Of a stretch of 64,000 bases of DNA, positions 33,914 through 45,156 are shown in pieces. Origin of the DNA: Madurella fahalii (taxonomy: Eukaryota; Ascomycota; Sordariomycetes; Sordariales); the NCBI GenBank assembly GCA_029876055.1, contig CM056880.1:806001-870000 (forward strand). Reading direction: 5' to 3'. The position numbers and the translations under genes are program-made. How positions within the stretch are numbered: position 1 is the stretch's first letter; the number at the start of each line of letters is the position of its first letter. The notes below the pieces were generated by a model. It was not told the DNA's origin and did no database searches. It saw only the letters and a program-made list of their open reading frames with translations.

Positions 33914-35807
33914 ATGGACGATGATATAATTTCCGGGCCGCCTCGGCGGAACATCTTCCTCAAGACGCCAAAGCAGCTCGCGGAAGCAATCTTAGGCACA
34001 GATTCACCGACGTACTTCAGCACCAAACGAGCATGGAATACACTTGGATATTGCCGGATGAACAAGCCGGAATTGGAGAGGTTCATCGCCGATATCAATG
34101 TTTTGTGGGAGCACCAGGCCGAGCTCAAAACCCTACAGGGGCGCAAATCTCGGGCGAGCATGCTAGACGCCTTGCGAACGTTAGGATTTCGCAACCCGAG
34201 ATGGAGCATCAATCTTCCTCGATTGGATATGAACCCACAAGATCAGGATGGGAGCTGGGCCCAGCTTCCCGGCCCCCGGTTCGGACGACGGGTTTATGGA
34301 GATGCACGAGAATACCTTGCCAGAACCGCACCACTTCCCACAGCTAATGAACGCGGGGCTAAAGACCTGGCCGAACAAGCGGCATGGAAGGAGTTTCACC
34401 GGTACCAAGGTTTTCAGATGAGGACAGAAGGCATGAACTTCTACTTGAGGGCAATTCCCGTCCCGAAAGGCGCCGACTCGTTATGGCACAGCGTCTCGTA
34501 AGTTCGGCTGGAGGCCACGAGGCAAATCTCATACTTCCTATCGAGCACACATTAATCGCCTTTTTCAACAGCTATTGGGTGTACCAACGCGGGCCCGGAA
34601 GTGGTAGAAGCATTTGGCATCACTGGCAGGTCAAGGCGCGTATCTGGACCTACTTCATGCAGGTCTTGAAGAACCCCAACCACATGCGATATCCAGAGTT
34701 CCATATGTTACAACACAAGTCAAAGTCTTCCGATCACGATTTTGGGACACTCTCCATAGCCCGGTCGCTCTACGCATCACAGTCCCAAGGCAAGCCTGCC
34801 TACCCTCATCACTACCTCCTGTACGTGATTGCCGACTACTTCCACACACAAATCATCTTGTTCACCGGGGGACCCGATGACAAAGAAAGCGAGTATGTGC
34901 CAAACCGCTGTACTTTACCTTATCAAGCCCTCCATGTGACTCTGGCTGACCCCCGTCCAGCCAATGCGACGCCCCGTACACTTACACTGTCTACGGCTAC
35001 GGCGGCGAAGAAAACAAGCAGATGCTCCTCATCACCAACGACCAAAAAACGCACTACGAACCCGTGGACCTAGACAGCCGCCAGCTGCACGACGGGCCGG
35101 GCTACAACAGCCAGGCGCGGCCCGCCATCCCGACGGGGCCCACGATGGACGGGCCCCGACCGCCGATCCCCACTCGGGTTGGCGACGGCGACATGGGCCC
35201 GCCCAACGGGCCGTGCACCTGGTGGCCGGGCCGGGAAGCGCGGGAGCGGCAGCCGCGGGGCGGCTGGCCGCGGCTGCAAATCCAGGTCTTCGCCGACAGC
35301 CCGTGCGAGGAGGCGCGGTACAACTACCTGCTCCCCGCGGAGCGCAGGCAGATGGACGGCCTCTTCCGATCCGGGCACATCTCGTGGGGGGACGACCCGG
35401 CGCTGCCCGCGTTCCGCTTCGCGCCGCGCCGGCTTGGCGGGGCGATGGCGCACCGCCTGCGCGGCTTCGACGGCTGCGTGCTGACTGACGACGTGTGGGC
35501 CACCTTCGCCGCCGGGCTCGACATCCCAGGGGAGGAGTTCACCGTGGTGCCGGACGAGCGGCTGCAGCGGTGGGAGCGGGAGGGCAGGGCGCCGCGGTAT
35601 ATGCCGCCGCTCGCCGGCTGGGACATCGAGCATGTTCCGACGGGCTGGCAGTGGCGGTTTGGGCCCGACCCGATGGGGCTTAGGTTGGGGCCTGGAGAGG
35701 AGCCGCCGGCGAGCAGGGTCGAGGGAGGAAGGCATATGTTGGACGAGGCTGGGTATGCGGTTTGGGAGGAGGATAAGTGGCGGATAGAGGAGCTACCTGA
35801 TGATTAG
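33914..35807 (+). CDS. OTU-like fold protein, probably lacking the catalytic cysteine
   Basis: Exon 1 (33914-34497) joins exon 2 (34572 on) by a good GT-AG intron, making KGADSLWHSVS continue into YWVYQRG. The layout resembles OTU-type deubiquitinase domains: the DGxCLFRAVS loop corresponds to GADSLWHSVS (Ser where Cys is expected), a central FHTQIILFTG strand follows, then YTVYGYGG and LITNDQKTHYEPVDL with an HY pair in the position of the catalytic His. This is inference from pattern. A second intron ends at the AG at 34960, but the obvious donor at 34910 gives the wrong phase; a GC donor at 34899 or a one-base frameshift would be needed. The C-terminal 250 residues are Pro/Arg/Gly-rich and GC-rich. 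TATA-like TATTATATAG lies 30-40 bases before the ATG. Confidence 0.55.
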
Positions 35808-35912
35808 ATTAGCAAGCTTTTGCATACTAGTTCTCATATCGCCCTGGTTGGATCGGGGGGTGGAGGTTAGATAAGATACCTCTGGTTGAAATTATGAAGA
35901 TTGATGTTACTA

Positions 35913-35958
35913 ACGTGTCTTATAAGCGAGCGGTACATATAAGCGAGCGGTACACTTT
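35913..35958. repeat. Left terminal inverted repeat of the pogo element
   Basis: Starts ACGTGTCTTATAAGCG directly after a TA and ends ACACTTTC. Contains the 17-base TATAAGCGAGCGGTACA twice in tandem, likely transposase-binding sites. Confidence 0.9.
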
Positions 35959-35999
35959 CCACCATCTACCCACAACTATCCTAAATTACAACATAACCA

Positions 36000-37673
36000 C
36001 TAGGAAATAACAATAACTGAACCAGAAATAGATGAATCAGACGATTCTCTAGCCTCCTGACATGTACGTGCATTATGGCCAGGCTTGCCGCACAGACTAC
36101 AGCACCGAATCTTCGTACCAGACCCCCCTGCACTACCACCATTTTGGAGTCTTTCATGGATTACCTGCTCACCTATAGCCTTTTGATCCAGTAGATCCTG
36201 TGCTTCTTGTACGGTAAGAGACCCTCCAAGCCGTATACGTGTTTTTTTAGCTCTCCGTCGCTTACTAAGCTCCTTATTGGCCTTTCGTAGTGCCGAGACC
36301 TCTGTACGTAAAAGGGCCACTTCGTGCATCACAGCCATCGTACCTTTGGCTAGTTGGTCTACAGCAGCTAGTATAGGTGTCGGAGAACTGCCTTGGTGGT
36401 TGGATATCCGGCCTTTGATAAGGTCTTTCTATGAGGTGGCCTCTCGGGGGTTTTGTGGTGTTTGAGATTGCCAAGGTAGTGCCGTACCTGGCTGCGAGAT
36501 TGGTGGAGTTGGGGTTCGGAGACGTATATCCATCTTGGAAATAACCCTTTCTGGATCGTACGGCATAAGACCTGCTCCGGCAAAGGCTCCTTGGATATTC
36601 TTCTCGGTAAAAGAAGCAAAAAACGCTGCTCTGAATGTACAAAGGAATTCCAATTTGGTGATATGTGTAATATGCATACGCATAAGTTCCTCGATTTGGT
36701 AGCCGTAAGCCCTCTTCAATGGTCCAAAACAACCAACATCTAATGGTTGGACTAGATGCGAGGAGTGTGGAGGCATACAAAGTGTGATGATATTGTGCTC
36801 CTGGCAATAGATTTCGAATTGGTCGGAGTGGTGGCTCTCGTGGCCGTCGAGGATTAAGAGCCGGTATTTCCCTTTTGTCCGAGATGCTGTATGAAAATCG
36901 AAGTGCCGGATCCAATCTAGGCCTTTCTCATTGGTAGTCCAGCCGTTATCGGTTGTTCCGATATACCAGGTAGCTGGAAGACTACAATCTCGATACCAGC
37001 TTTCCTGGTGATATTTCCCCTTTAAAAGGATAAATGGTGGGATAGCCCAGCCTTGAGCATTCACTCCTTGGATAACCGTAGCCCACTCACGGTTACCAGG
37101 CTGGACTTTTTTGGCTTTCCCATAGCCATCGGAGGTAGTTACAACCATACCAGTAGTAATCATACCCATCATGAACCCAGTCTCGTCAAAGTTGTATATA
37201 TCTTCATCAAGGATACCGTATTTTGCTTTGGTATTGTATACAAGTGCAAACCACTCGCGAATAATCTTCGGATCTTCGCATTTAGCTCTCTGGTAGTCGT
37301 ATCTACGTGTAAAACGCGTCCGGAGTTCTGGTTGGCGTTTGACAAAGTTGTGAGCCCAGAGCTTGCCGACAGGGGGCGCGTCACGTTCGCGTAGCAGTCG
37401 GTTGGCCATATCTTCCACAAAACGAAGCCGAGGAGGGAATGCGCGTATACAGAGCTCAGTTATATACTGAATAATCGTATACTCCTCTAGATCCGTAAGT
37501 TTTCGTGAATTAGCTGGGGTATCGCGTCGTGCAGGCCGTCCGTCGCGTCGGGCAGACAGGGTCATTGGTGGTACGTTATAGATCGCAGCTGCCTTTCGAA
37601 GACTAAGTTTTGGATCATCTTGTATAGCCTTGAGGGCTAAAATAATCCTGGATTCGACTGAGGAGGAATCCAT
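36000..37673 (-). pseudogene. Pogo/Fot1 transposase with one internal stop
   Basis: Cuts and pastes the element. The first 414 residues (37673-36432) contain a psq-type HTH (LSLRKAAAIYNVPPMTLS), a CENP-B-type HTH with FVKRQPEL, and the DDE catalytic core: D in IYNFDETGFMMG, D in LILDGHESHHSD, and the third D in HSSHLVQPLDVGCFG. A TAG at 36431-36429 stops the frame. The same frame then continues for 142 codons to the stop at 36002-36000, including a basic coiled segment (LRKANKELSKRRRAKKTR) and a CCHC-like knuckle (CSLCGKPGHNARTC) typical for the family's C terminus. The TAG is one C-to-T change from CAG (Gln). The catalytic part is complete, so a truncated transposase could still be active. 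Confidence 0.88.
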
Positions 37674-37727
37674 TGCGAAATGGTAGTAGAATTAGTAGGA
37701 GAAGTTGGAAGGTCGTGTTTTGCCAAG

Positions 37728-37773
37728 AAAGTGTACCGCTCGCTTATATGTACCGCTCGCTTATAAAACACGT
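37728..37773. repeat. Right terminal inverted repeat of the pogo element
   Basis: Reverse complement of the left repeat with a single difference (T for C at the seventh base from the end). Followed by TA at 37774-37775, the target-site copy. Confidence 0.9.
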
Positions 37774-38812
37774 TACAATAAGATGTATATTATTATTCGT
37801 GCACTGTTCTCCTAACCCTAAAATAAGGTGGTGGTCCCTCTACTGCTAAACGCATAGGGAAACCGTAGCGTATAGGCTAGGTGAAAAACCTATATCAACA
37901 AGTAATAGTAGGAACAGAAGTAGTAGACGACGGTTAGCTGCAGAAGACGGGAAGGCCTTATATAGGGCCCTAAAAACTCCTAGTTTTCAACTTCGGTTTC
38001 GACCGCTCCGCCTTCTTCGGCATCTTCCATGTCTATCTCTAGCTGTCTAGCGATCTAGCTAGACAGTCCTATATATTGTTGAAATGGAAACCGCTAGCTT
38101 GCATCGTACAGAACAGTACCATGCAGCCCATGGTATGAGGCGCCTTTATTGCGTTGACGGCGAAGCCCCGGGCGTGCCACGTGTCCAACGGCCCGCGGGT
38201 TAGTAAGGTTCTCATAGTACTGTACCCAAGGCACCCCGTGGTATGCTAGTGGTAGGATAGTCTGCTGTCATCGCTTCTTGATAGCATTATCTCTGGCAAT
38301 TTCTGAGCCCTCTTTTCTGACAGGCTTCAGTCGTGCATGTCACGCAGCTACCGCACAGCTGCCGCGGCTGAGTACCTAGTGCGGTAGGTACTGCTTGAAA
38401 CGGACCTGGGCCAATCATGGCCTCCCATGTGTAACCGTACAAATAGTTGGGGAGTCGGACTGGATGCCTTTTCTGTGGCGCTGTGGCACAGCGCCATCTT
38501 GTGGCGGACGCCTTTTGAGTTGGCGTATTATGCCGGGGCCGCTGAAATGTGCAGGCTTTGTCCCTCCGTAGCCAATAGCGGTGAGAGCTGTCCTCCCACA
38601 GCAGCGGGCTCGAGCATGGCTGCCTTCGAACTGTCCAAACTCTGCACACCGTGTTCCGCAGTCACCGATACCAGTTCTAGAGCTGCTATGAACCTCGAGT
38701 ATCGAGTTGATGATTGAGACAATAGAGCGAAATCTCTTAAGGTGTGCACCATTCAATCCGACCTATGAGCACTACAGAGCCGCCCAGTGTGACATAGGCC
38801 GAGACTGCAGCT
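37774..38812. other. Intergenic region with a hairpin
   Basis: No supported gene. A perfect inverted repeat CTGTCTAGC / GCTAGACAG with a 6-base loop lies at 38043-38066. Frames on both strands near 38287-38756 show no domain. Confidence 0.5.
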
Positions 38813-41800
38813 ATGGCCAGGCAATGGATTTTCGTCCTCTGCGCTAGCACATTTTTCGGTGTCCGCGCCGACGACCTGTCCGACTTCTCCAATAATCTGG
38901 CCACGGATATTGGTCCTCTACTCATATTGTTTGGTGAATCTGTGACCAAGCAGTATCTTAGCGAGAGCACATCGTTTCTTGACTACTTTATCTTTGCCAT
39001 GGCGCCAATTGGCATCCTCACCGCCATCATCTCTACTATTCGAGTATGCGGGCATCCATCTCTGCGAGCCTTCATCGGCCGGTCTCAGGAAGGCGACGGC
39101 CAGGTTGAGGCCGAATTGTGCACGTCTACTAGCCGCGATGTGTGCGAGCTGTTCAACAAGGGCGGAATAACCCGTGTCCTGGGCAAGCCTGATATCCTCG
39201 AGCTCGTCTACCTCCCCTGTCAGGGATCCCTCCGTCTGTTCCGAGATTATCTAGCCGAAGCGAGTAGCACCGAACACCCTGACGCTTCATGGTGGCAAAG
39301 GGAGGATAGTTCTTTATTCAGGAAAGCCAACGACCTGCACGAGAAAGTCCCCTTGTTCGCTCCGAATCCGAATCTTTCCCTCAACGTCGGCATCGTAAAG
39401 CCACCGGATTCGGTCATGTACGTCGTGGCGGCCACGGGATTAGTGCTTCAAGCCGGCGTACTCGCGCTAGCCGGGACCGGTGTTTGGGTTCTCGGCTGGA
39501 ACCTCAACGGTGCAGCATCGTCCGCGTCGAGAGACTACGCTCCGGCCATGTTCATAATAGGGACGATCCTGATGTGTGGCGGAATGTGGAGTTGTGCAGC
39601 CCTCATAGGGCAGACCACACACGAAGTGCGCTTCCGGCGTACGAAACTTCAAGGTCCAGGAAAACCACCACGCCTCCTCTGGCTCCAGCCCGGCCCCCAA
39701 GTCATTGGCGACCAGAGCTTTGATCCGTTTGCGTATTTCGAAGACACAGCTGCCTGTCCTCTCCAAGTATGGACGTCGTCGAGAAAGGACTTTGACGAGA
39801 GATTCGAGACCTACACATTCTTCGCCACGTTGGCCGTGCTGATCGGATATATTATGCAATTCATCGGTCTCCGCGGGATGAGAGCCTGGGTTTCTGTCGC
39901 GCAGCTGGGCATCACCATCGTGATGAGCGTCCTGCGTGGATGCCTTCGCATGCAACGCCTTGGCAGGAACGACAACATGTTATTTTCCATGCCTGATATG
40001 GTTGCGGGGCATGAACTGGACTGGCTTGCCTTCCAGATTGTTGAAGCGGAGGCTAGGACAGAAGGGAATGGGAAAGGGAGGAAGATCGGAGGAAAATGGA
40101 AGGAAAAGAGAGAGAAAGGTGAAGTGGAAAGGAAGGTATCGTCGTGGCATGTTACGGGCCAGTTCGAGGAGGCCGTACTTGTCGAGACGCAGGGATGCGG
40201 CTCACGGCGCGGCTCCGAGTCCCAGGGGTCGTTATCCGAAACGAAGGGGATCCAGTTTGGAGATGACCTTCATTCAAAACCTCCAAATGGTTTGGAAATA
40301 ATGCTGGGCTGCAGGGAGTTGCTCTCGGTCCGAAAGCAACTCGCTCACCTGACGGGAAATATCGCCTTCGGCACGGGATCGGGACATCAGAAGTGGGGGG
40401 ATACACGGGTCATGGTCCGCGCAAAGGCCATGAACCTATGTGAGGCCATATGTCAAGCGGCGGAGAGCCTCTGGAAGAAGCGCCAATGGAAGTACCAATC
40501 AGAGGGCGTCTCTCAAAGGGATCAGCAAGAGAAGGACGTTACGCTTCGGGTTCGAGCGGTCGCTTCGAATGATACTAAACAAGCAAATCCCCAGGAGCAG
40601 CTAATCGACATTGCTCTAAAGCCACCCGGCGCATCCAAGCCAGGTTGGAGCATGGACTCGGCACAATTGGAGGCGATTTTAGGCCTCTGGATGTGGACTA
40701 TGGTTTCTGATGAGCGCTTCGTGAGCGAAGACGACTCTCACCGGAAAAGCTCTCGCGCTGAAGATGTTCAATGTTTAAGGATCGTCTCGGCAGGCTTAGA
40801 CGATACTAAGACCTGGGGCCCCGAAGCCAACAATCGGGGCGAAATGGACCTCTGGCTCGGCTCGAACGCGGTGGCGCTTCTCAAAAACAGCATCACTCTC
40901 ACCGAGGACTGCCACGGTATCGCCACTTTGTGGACTCACGGTGAGGACAGCTGCAAGTTGATACGTCAGGACTTGAAATGCAACATGAGCCAAATGCGAA
41001 GACTTTTTGGCTGGCATTCTATACATGGTCTACTTGGACCCACTGCCTCAGAGTCGCCCGGCATGTCGGGCCTGCAAGGGAACAAGCGGGTCAAGCTTCG
41101 GGTCCAGCTTGCCCCAGCTGTGAGCTCATTATTGGACCTCTGCGCCCGGGAACTCTTCGCCTCTCTTATGATGTCGCTAATGGGTATTATAACCGTGGAA
41201 AACACAACCATCGTTGAGAATGGCGGCTTGACGCAGCTGGACAACCCTACAGGCGCCACTTTCGCGAAAGCATTTACGGAGCTTGGTTTGGGATCCTATT
41301 CCGAAGCCTTGCTGTGCCTGGTACCGGCATTTCGAGCCAAGTGCCCTCTCCCTCCTTCGGAGGACATGCTTTCCGCATTGCTTCAGGCTGCGGACGCTTA
41401 CCGGAAGACGTCAGAGTGGGACAGAGCGCAGACAATGTTGCGCTGGGCATGTGCGCTCAATGCTCCGAGTCATGGCAACGCGGAAAAACTGGCGAAAATG
41501 CTAGGCAACCAAGACTGCTTCACAAGAGTTCTCCGTGCGATGGGTGAACTCTATCGCTGGTCACTAGCTGCACAAGATTCAAGTGGCGAGAGAAGGAACT
41601 TCGGGAGAAGTGGCATCGAGTGGATGGCCGAGTCTTATCGCGTCGCATGTCCGAGTAATCCAGAGGTCACCGAGATTCTGAATTGTTACGAAACTATCGC
41701 GCAAAGAATTGCTACGACGCCGGCGGATAAAACCTCGATTCTTGGCACTCGCCGAATCCAGGAAATTGCCAGCCATCTCTTACGAGCGATCCAGGAAAGA

Positions 41801-42541
41801 GACAGAACGGATGCCCTGTATCACCTGTCCTTTGTCAAGACAGGTGACTTTGGCTTCAAGTCCTTGCAACCAGCACTTCCACTGGCTGTCCGGAATGATT
41901 GGAGCGAGGTCGTGAATGCTATTCTGGAGATGAAAGCAGACCCGAACAGCCAAGACGAGACTCGCAGGACTGCACTTTTCTATTGTGCAGAATCTGGCCG
42001 TGAGTCGTATGTGAAGATTTTGTTGGATCATGGGGCATTCCTCGACCCACTGGACGATACACAGCGAACGCCGTTACTTGTGGCTTCACAACTAGGGCAC
42101 CGAAATGTTGTTGACCTTCTTTTGCAAACCAAACAAGTGAACATCGACGCCACAGATAAACAACGGTGTACGCCACTATTGAGGGCTGCTGAACGCGGGC
42201 ATGAGGCTGTGGTTAGAGTACTACTTGAGAAGGGTGCCAATACCAAGGCGAAGGATTCGGAAGGCCAGACGCCACTATTGAAGGCTGCTGAAGGCGGGCA
42301 TGAGGCTGTGGTTAGAGTACTGCTTGAGAAGGGTGCCGATACCGAGGCAAAGGATTTGGTATACGAGACGCAACTATTCAAGGCTGCTGAAGGCGGGCAT
42401 GAGGCTGTGGTTAGGGTACTACTTGAGAAGGGTGCCGATATCGGGCCGGAAGATTTGGGTTGTTGGACACCGTTTTCGTGGGCTACTGCGAACATGCGTG
42501 AGGATATCGTGAGGCTACTACAAAGTTATATGATAGCCTAG
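38813..42541 (+). CDS. Large ankyrin-repeat protein with N-terminal membrane segments
   Basis: A single 1242-residue frame. The N terminus has a signal-like segment (MARQWIFVLCASTFFGVRA). It is followed by a hydrophobic helix in SFLDYFIFAMAPIGILTAIISTIRV (residues 52-76), two more around residues 203-265, and another near 340-375. This block, with ELCTSTSRDVCELFNKGGITRVLG, recurs in a widespread but uncharacterised fungal family. The middle is a long helical region. The C terminus (from about residue 1020) has six or so ankyrin repeats, the last of them nearly identical in DNA. Ankyrin repeats bind proteins; partner unknown. Similar proteins are sometimes discussed together with fungal NLR-like recognition genes, which is a loose analogy. 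Confidence 0.85.
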   Translation: MARQWIFVLCASTFFGVRADDLSDFSNNLATDIGPLLILFGESVTKQYLSESTSFLDYFIFAMAPIGILTAIISTIRVCGHPSLRAFIGRSQEGDGQVEAELCTSTSRDVCELFNKGGITRVLGKPDILELVYLPCQGSLRLFRDYLAEASSTEHPDASWWQREDSSLFRKANDLHEKVPLFAPNPNLSLNVGIVKPPDSVMYVVAATGLVLQAGVLALAGTGVWVLGWNLNGAASSASRDYAPAMFIIGTILMCGGMWSCAALIGQTTHEVRFRRTKLQGPGKPPRLLWLQPGPQVIGDQSFDPFAYFEDTAACPLQVWTSSRKDFDERFETYTFFATLAVLIGYIMQFIGLRGMRAWVSVAQLGITIVMSVLRGCLRMQRLGRNDNMLFSMPDMVAGHELDWLAFQIVEAEARTEGNGKGRKIGGKWKEKREKGEVERKVSSWHVTGQFEEAVLVETQGCGSRRGSESQGSLSETKGIQFGDDLHSKPPNGLEIMLGCRELLSVRKQLAHLTGNIAFGTGSGHQKWGDTRVMVRAKAMNLCEAICQAAESLWKKRQWKYQSEGVSQRDQQEKDVTLRVRAVASNDTKQANPQEQLIDIALKPPGASKPGWSMDSAQLEAILGLWMWTMVSDERFVSEDDSHRKSSRAEDVQCLRIVSAGLDDTKTWGPEANNRGEMDLWLGSNAVALLKNSITLTEDCHGIATLWTHGEDSCKLIRQDLKCNMSQMRRLFGWHSIHGLLGPTASESPGMSGLQGNKRVKLRVQLAPAVSSLLDLCARELFASLMMSLMGIITVENTTIVENGGLTQLDNPTGATFAKAFTELGLGSYSEALLCLVPAFRAKCPLPPSEDMLSALLQAADAYRKTSEWDRAQTMLRWACALNAPSHGNAEKLAKMLGNQDCFTRVLRAMGELYRWSLAAQDSSGERRNFGRSGIEWMAESYRVACPSNPEVTEILNCYETIAQRIATTPADKTSILGTRRIQEIASHLLRAIQERDRTDALYHLSFVKTGDFGFKSLQPALPLAVRNDWSEVVNAILEMKADPNSQDETRRTALFYCAESGRESYVKILLDHGAFLDPLDDTQRTPLLVASQLGHRNVVDLLLQTKQVNIDATDKQRCTPLLRAAERGHEAVVRVLLEKGANTKAKDSEGQTPLLKAAEGGHEAVVRVLLEKGADTEAKDLVYETQLFKAAEGGHEAVVRVLLEKGADIGPEDLGCWTPFSWATANMREDIVRLLQSYMIA
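42182..42437 (+). repeat. Three near-identical 99-bp ankyrin repeat units
   Basis: Copies begin at 42182, 42281 and 42380, exactly 99 bases apart (33 codons). Over the first 58 bases they differ at only a few sites; each encodes GHEAVVRVLLEKGA. DNA-level identity exceeds what protein constraint needs, indicating recent duplication or gene conversion. Confidence 0.9.
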
Positions 42542-43377
42542 CATGTCTATTGCTATCGATCTTATCCCTTCCTTTCTCTCCTCCCTTATTTTCTTGATTA
42601 TAGTGTGCCAGCCAGACGTTACAAAGAAAAGTGTGGCTATACGAGCTAAACAAGCGCCCATGGTAGCTGAACTGGTGCAACCAGCTGGTATGTACAGGCC
42701 ACTGTCGCCACACACCTTACCATCGTCCGCATCTCCAAAGGACGTCACTGGAAGGGGGGACAAAGGAATATCTAACGTTATTTTCGCAGTATTTCATTAG
42801 GGTGCTCTCCTGTCCCCGACACTAGACGTGATTTGTGTAATGTCCCTCCCGACAAGCATTTGGCGGGAAATGAGGGAGGGGTTTGGTCTAGCATTATCGA
42901 GAACTCGAAATTAGGGACCTGGAGCGGAAGAAAGCGGAAAGAACTTGAAGGGAAAAGAAATGGAAAGATTGCGATAACGAATACTAAGACACAACCTGCC
43001 AGTGACCACACATCACGATCTACGGTTTGAATCAGCAGCCGGTGAGGGCCGTATCCGGTGATACAACGCCGAGCGGCTACAATTAGCCGACTGCCATCTC
43101 CATCCATAGCATGTGTGGGCGGGTTTCGATTCCGCTCTCGTATCATCAACGATTGGAAGCATGCGGGGAAGGGTTGGAGAACCAAGGCGCAGCCTCTCCC
43201 CTGATCGGCAAATACATCAACCTCCGATCCGAGCAAAACCGTGGTCCCCTTCCACATCCTTCACTTACCAACATCGCAGTGCCTCTATACAAATCCCCCA
43301 GACCCCGTTTCCACCACAGCCCAATTCCACCTCATTATTCCCAATTCAAACGCATCTCAACCCCCCTCTCTTGTCCC
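42542..43377. other. Intergenic region before the FAD monooxygenase
   Basis: No supported gene. In-frame ATGs upstream of the monooxygenase (43111) are ignored because the added sequence has no conserved features and the Rossmann motif starts right after 43378. Confidence 0.5.
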
Positions 43378-44746
43378 ATGCCGCTCTCCAAGGTAATAAT
43401 AGTCGGCGCCGGGCCTTCGGGCCTCCTGCTCGCCCTGCTGCTCGCCCGGGCCCACATCCCCGTCGAGCTGCTCGAGCAGAGCGACGCGCTGGACACCAAC
43501 CCCCGCGCGAGCCACTACACGCCCGAGTCGTGCGTCGAGTTCGACCGCGCGGGGATCCTCGACGAGGTGCGCGCCGAGGGGTTCACGCCGGACGGGGTGT
43601 CGTGGCGGCGGCTGGACGAGAACAAGACGCGGATGGTCATGATACGCAACGATGCGACCGCGGGTGGCGAGGGCGATCGGCACCGGATGGTGTGTCTGCC
43701 GCTGCATAGACTGGGGAGGATATTGGAGAGGCACGTGTTGGAGCGGGAGGAGGCGAGGATCTTGTATGGCTGCAAGGTGGTGGAGATTGGGTGGGTTGGG
43801 GATGGCGATGGAAGCAAGGCGTCGGTGAAGATTGAGAGGGTGACGGAAAGTGGAGAGGTTGTGACGGAGGTGAGGGAGGCGGATTATGTGGTGGGATGTG
43901 ACGGGGCGAACAGTATTGTCAGGAGGAGGCTGTTTGGGGATGAGGTATACCCGGGGTATACGTGGAAGGAACAAATCGTCGCGACGAATGTGTATTATGA
44001 TTACCTTGAGGAGTGTGATTACGACGATAGCCAGTTTTTTGTGGATCCGGAGCATTGGTAAGTGCTGAAGGATGGGTCAGATCTACGAGGATTGAGCTAA
44101 CTTGGCTGTAGGCACATGGTTGCTCGCATTCAGACCGACGGTCTTACCCGGGTTACATACGGCGAGATTGGCGGCCTCACTTACGATCAGTTGAAGGCAC
44201 GACAGCCGGAGAAGTTCCAAGCTTTCTTACCCGGTAATCCTACGCCGGACAAGTATAAGCTTGTCAACTTTAGCCCGTACAAGGTGCACCAGAGATGTGT
44301 GGACAGGATGCGGGTAGGACGGTACATCTTGGCGGCCGATGCGGCGCATCTTTGTAATCCATTGTAAGTTAGGCATCATACTCTTGACGCTCCGAACCCA
44401 ATAACACGCATTGCTCAACTTCATTAGCGGCGGGATGGGCCTCACCGGTGGCATTGCCGACGTGGGCAGCCTTTATGAGAGCCTAGTGGGTATTCACACA
44501 GGCCAGGCCGACGACTCCATCCTCGACGTTTATGACGAAGTGCGCAGGAGGATATGGCATGAGGTCATTGACCCAATCTCGACTGAAAATATGCGGCGGC
44601 TGTTTCAGTATGCGAACCCGGATGAGGCAATGGAAAGGGATCCACTTTTCAAAATGATTAAACAAATGGAGGAGAGACTGGCTGGCGCTAGTGGGCCACC
44701 AAATGTGAGCGAAGCCATAAAAATTTTGTTTGGAGCTGTTGATTGA
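43378..44746 (+). CDS. FAD-dependent aromatic-ring monooxygenase (PHBH fold)
   Basis: Hydroxylates aromatic or phenolic substrates with NAD(P)H and O2. Three exons: 43378-44057, 44112-44363, 44428-44746, 416 residues, typical of the family. The start at 43378 puts the FAD-binding motif VIIVGAGPSGLLLALLLAR at residues 6-24. The DG motif is VVGCDGANSIVRR (about 175), and the GD motif ILAADAAHLCNP spans the second intron, where splicing gives CNPFGGMGLTGGIADVGSL, a strong check of the model. Alternative upstream start at 43111 adds a non-conserved stretch. Standalone gene; no biosynthetic cluster is evident, although such enzymes occur in phenolic catabolism and secondary metabolism. Confidence 0.92.
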
Positions 44747-45156
44747 CACTTGGAATAGCCCGGTTTGCCACCGCTGCGGTACGACATGACGCAGCACTAC
44801 CGCAAATAAGGTACTAAAAGCGAAGCGGGAGTTTTCCCAAGACGCTACTCACTACCAATGGAGCGTGTACGGATGGGTCAGTGTGTTTGGGGCGATTCAT
44901 CAATCAGGGTACGGCATCAAGGCGGACTGGATGTACCATGGCTGGTACCTGTGATCAACCGCGTGCTTTCCTTGTGGCCTTTGTTTTTACCTCTTCTCCG
45001 GAACAGTAGGAGTTGTCGGCCATCACCATGACTAAAACCAATATACACTTGGCATTCTCCCATGTCTTCAATAGCGACTACTTTTGCCTCCTCTTTACCG
45101 TCGCTAGTTCGATCACTTACACCTCTTTCCCGTTGACATCTTCGTCATACCCTCCC
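44747..45156. other. Short intergenic region
   Basis: Convergent gene ends (FAD monooxygenase and CorA-like protein); nothing else is seen. Confidence 0.5.

Larger units (their letters stand above)
35913..37773 (-). mobile_element. Fot1/pogo-type Tc1-mariner DNA transposon
   Basis: A 1861-bp element flanked on both sides by TA, the target duplication of this superfamily. Terminal inverted repeats of about 46 bases (35913-35958 and 37728-37773) match with one C/T difference. Each terminal repeat contains two direct copies of TATAAGCGAGCGGTACA. The element encodes one transposase on the minus strand. It looks recent, but the transposase has an internal stop. Confidence 0.93.
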
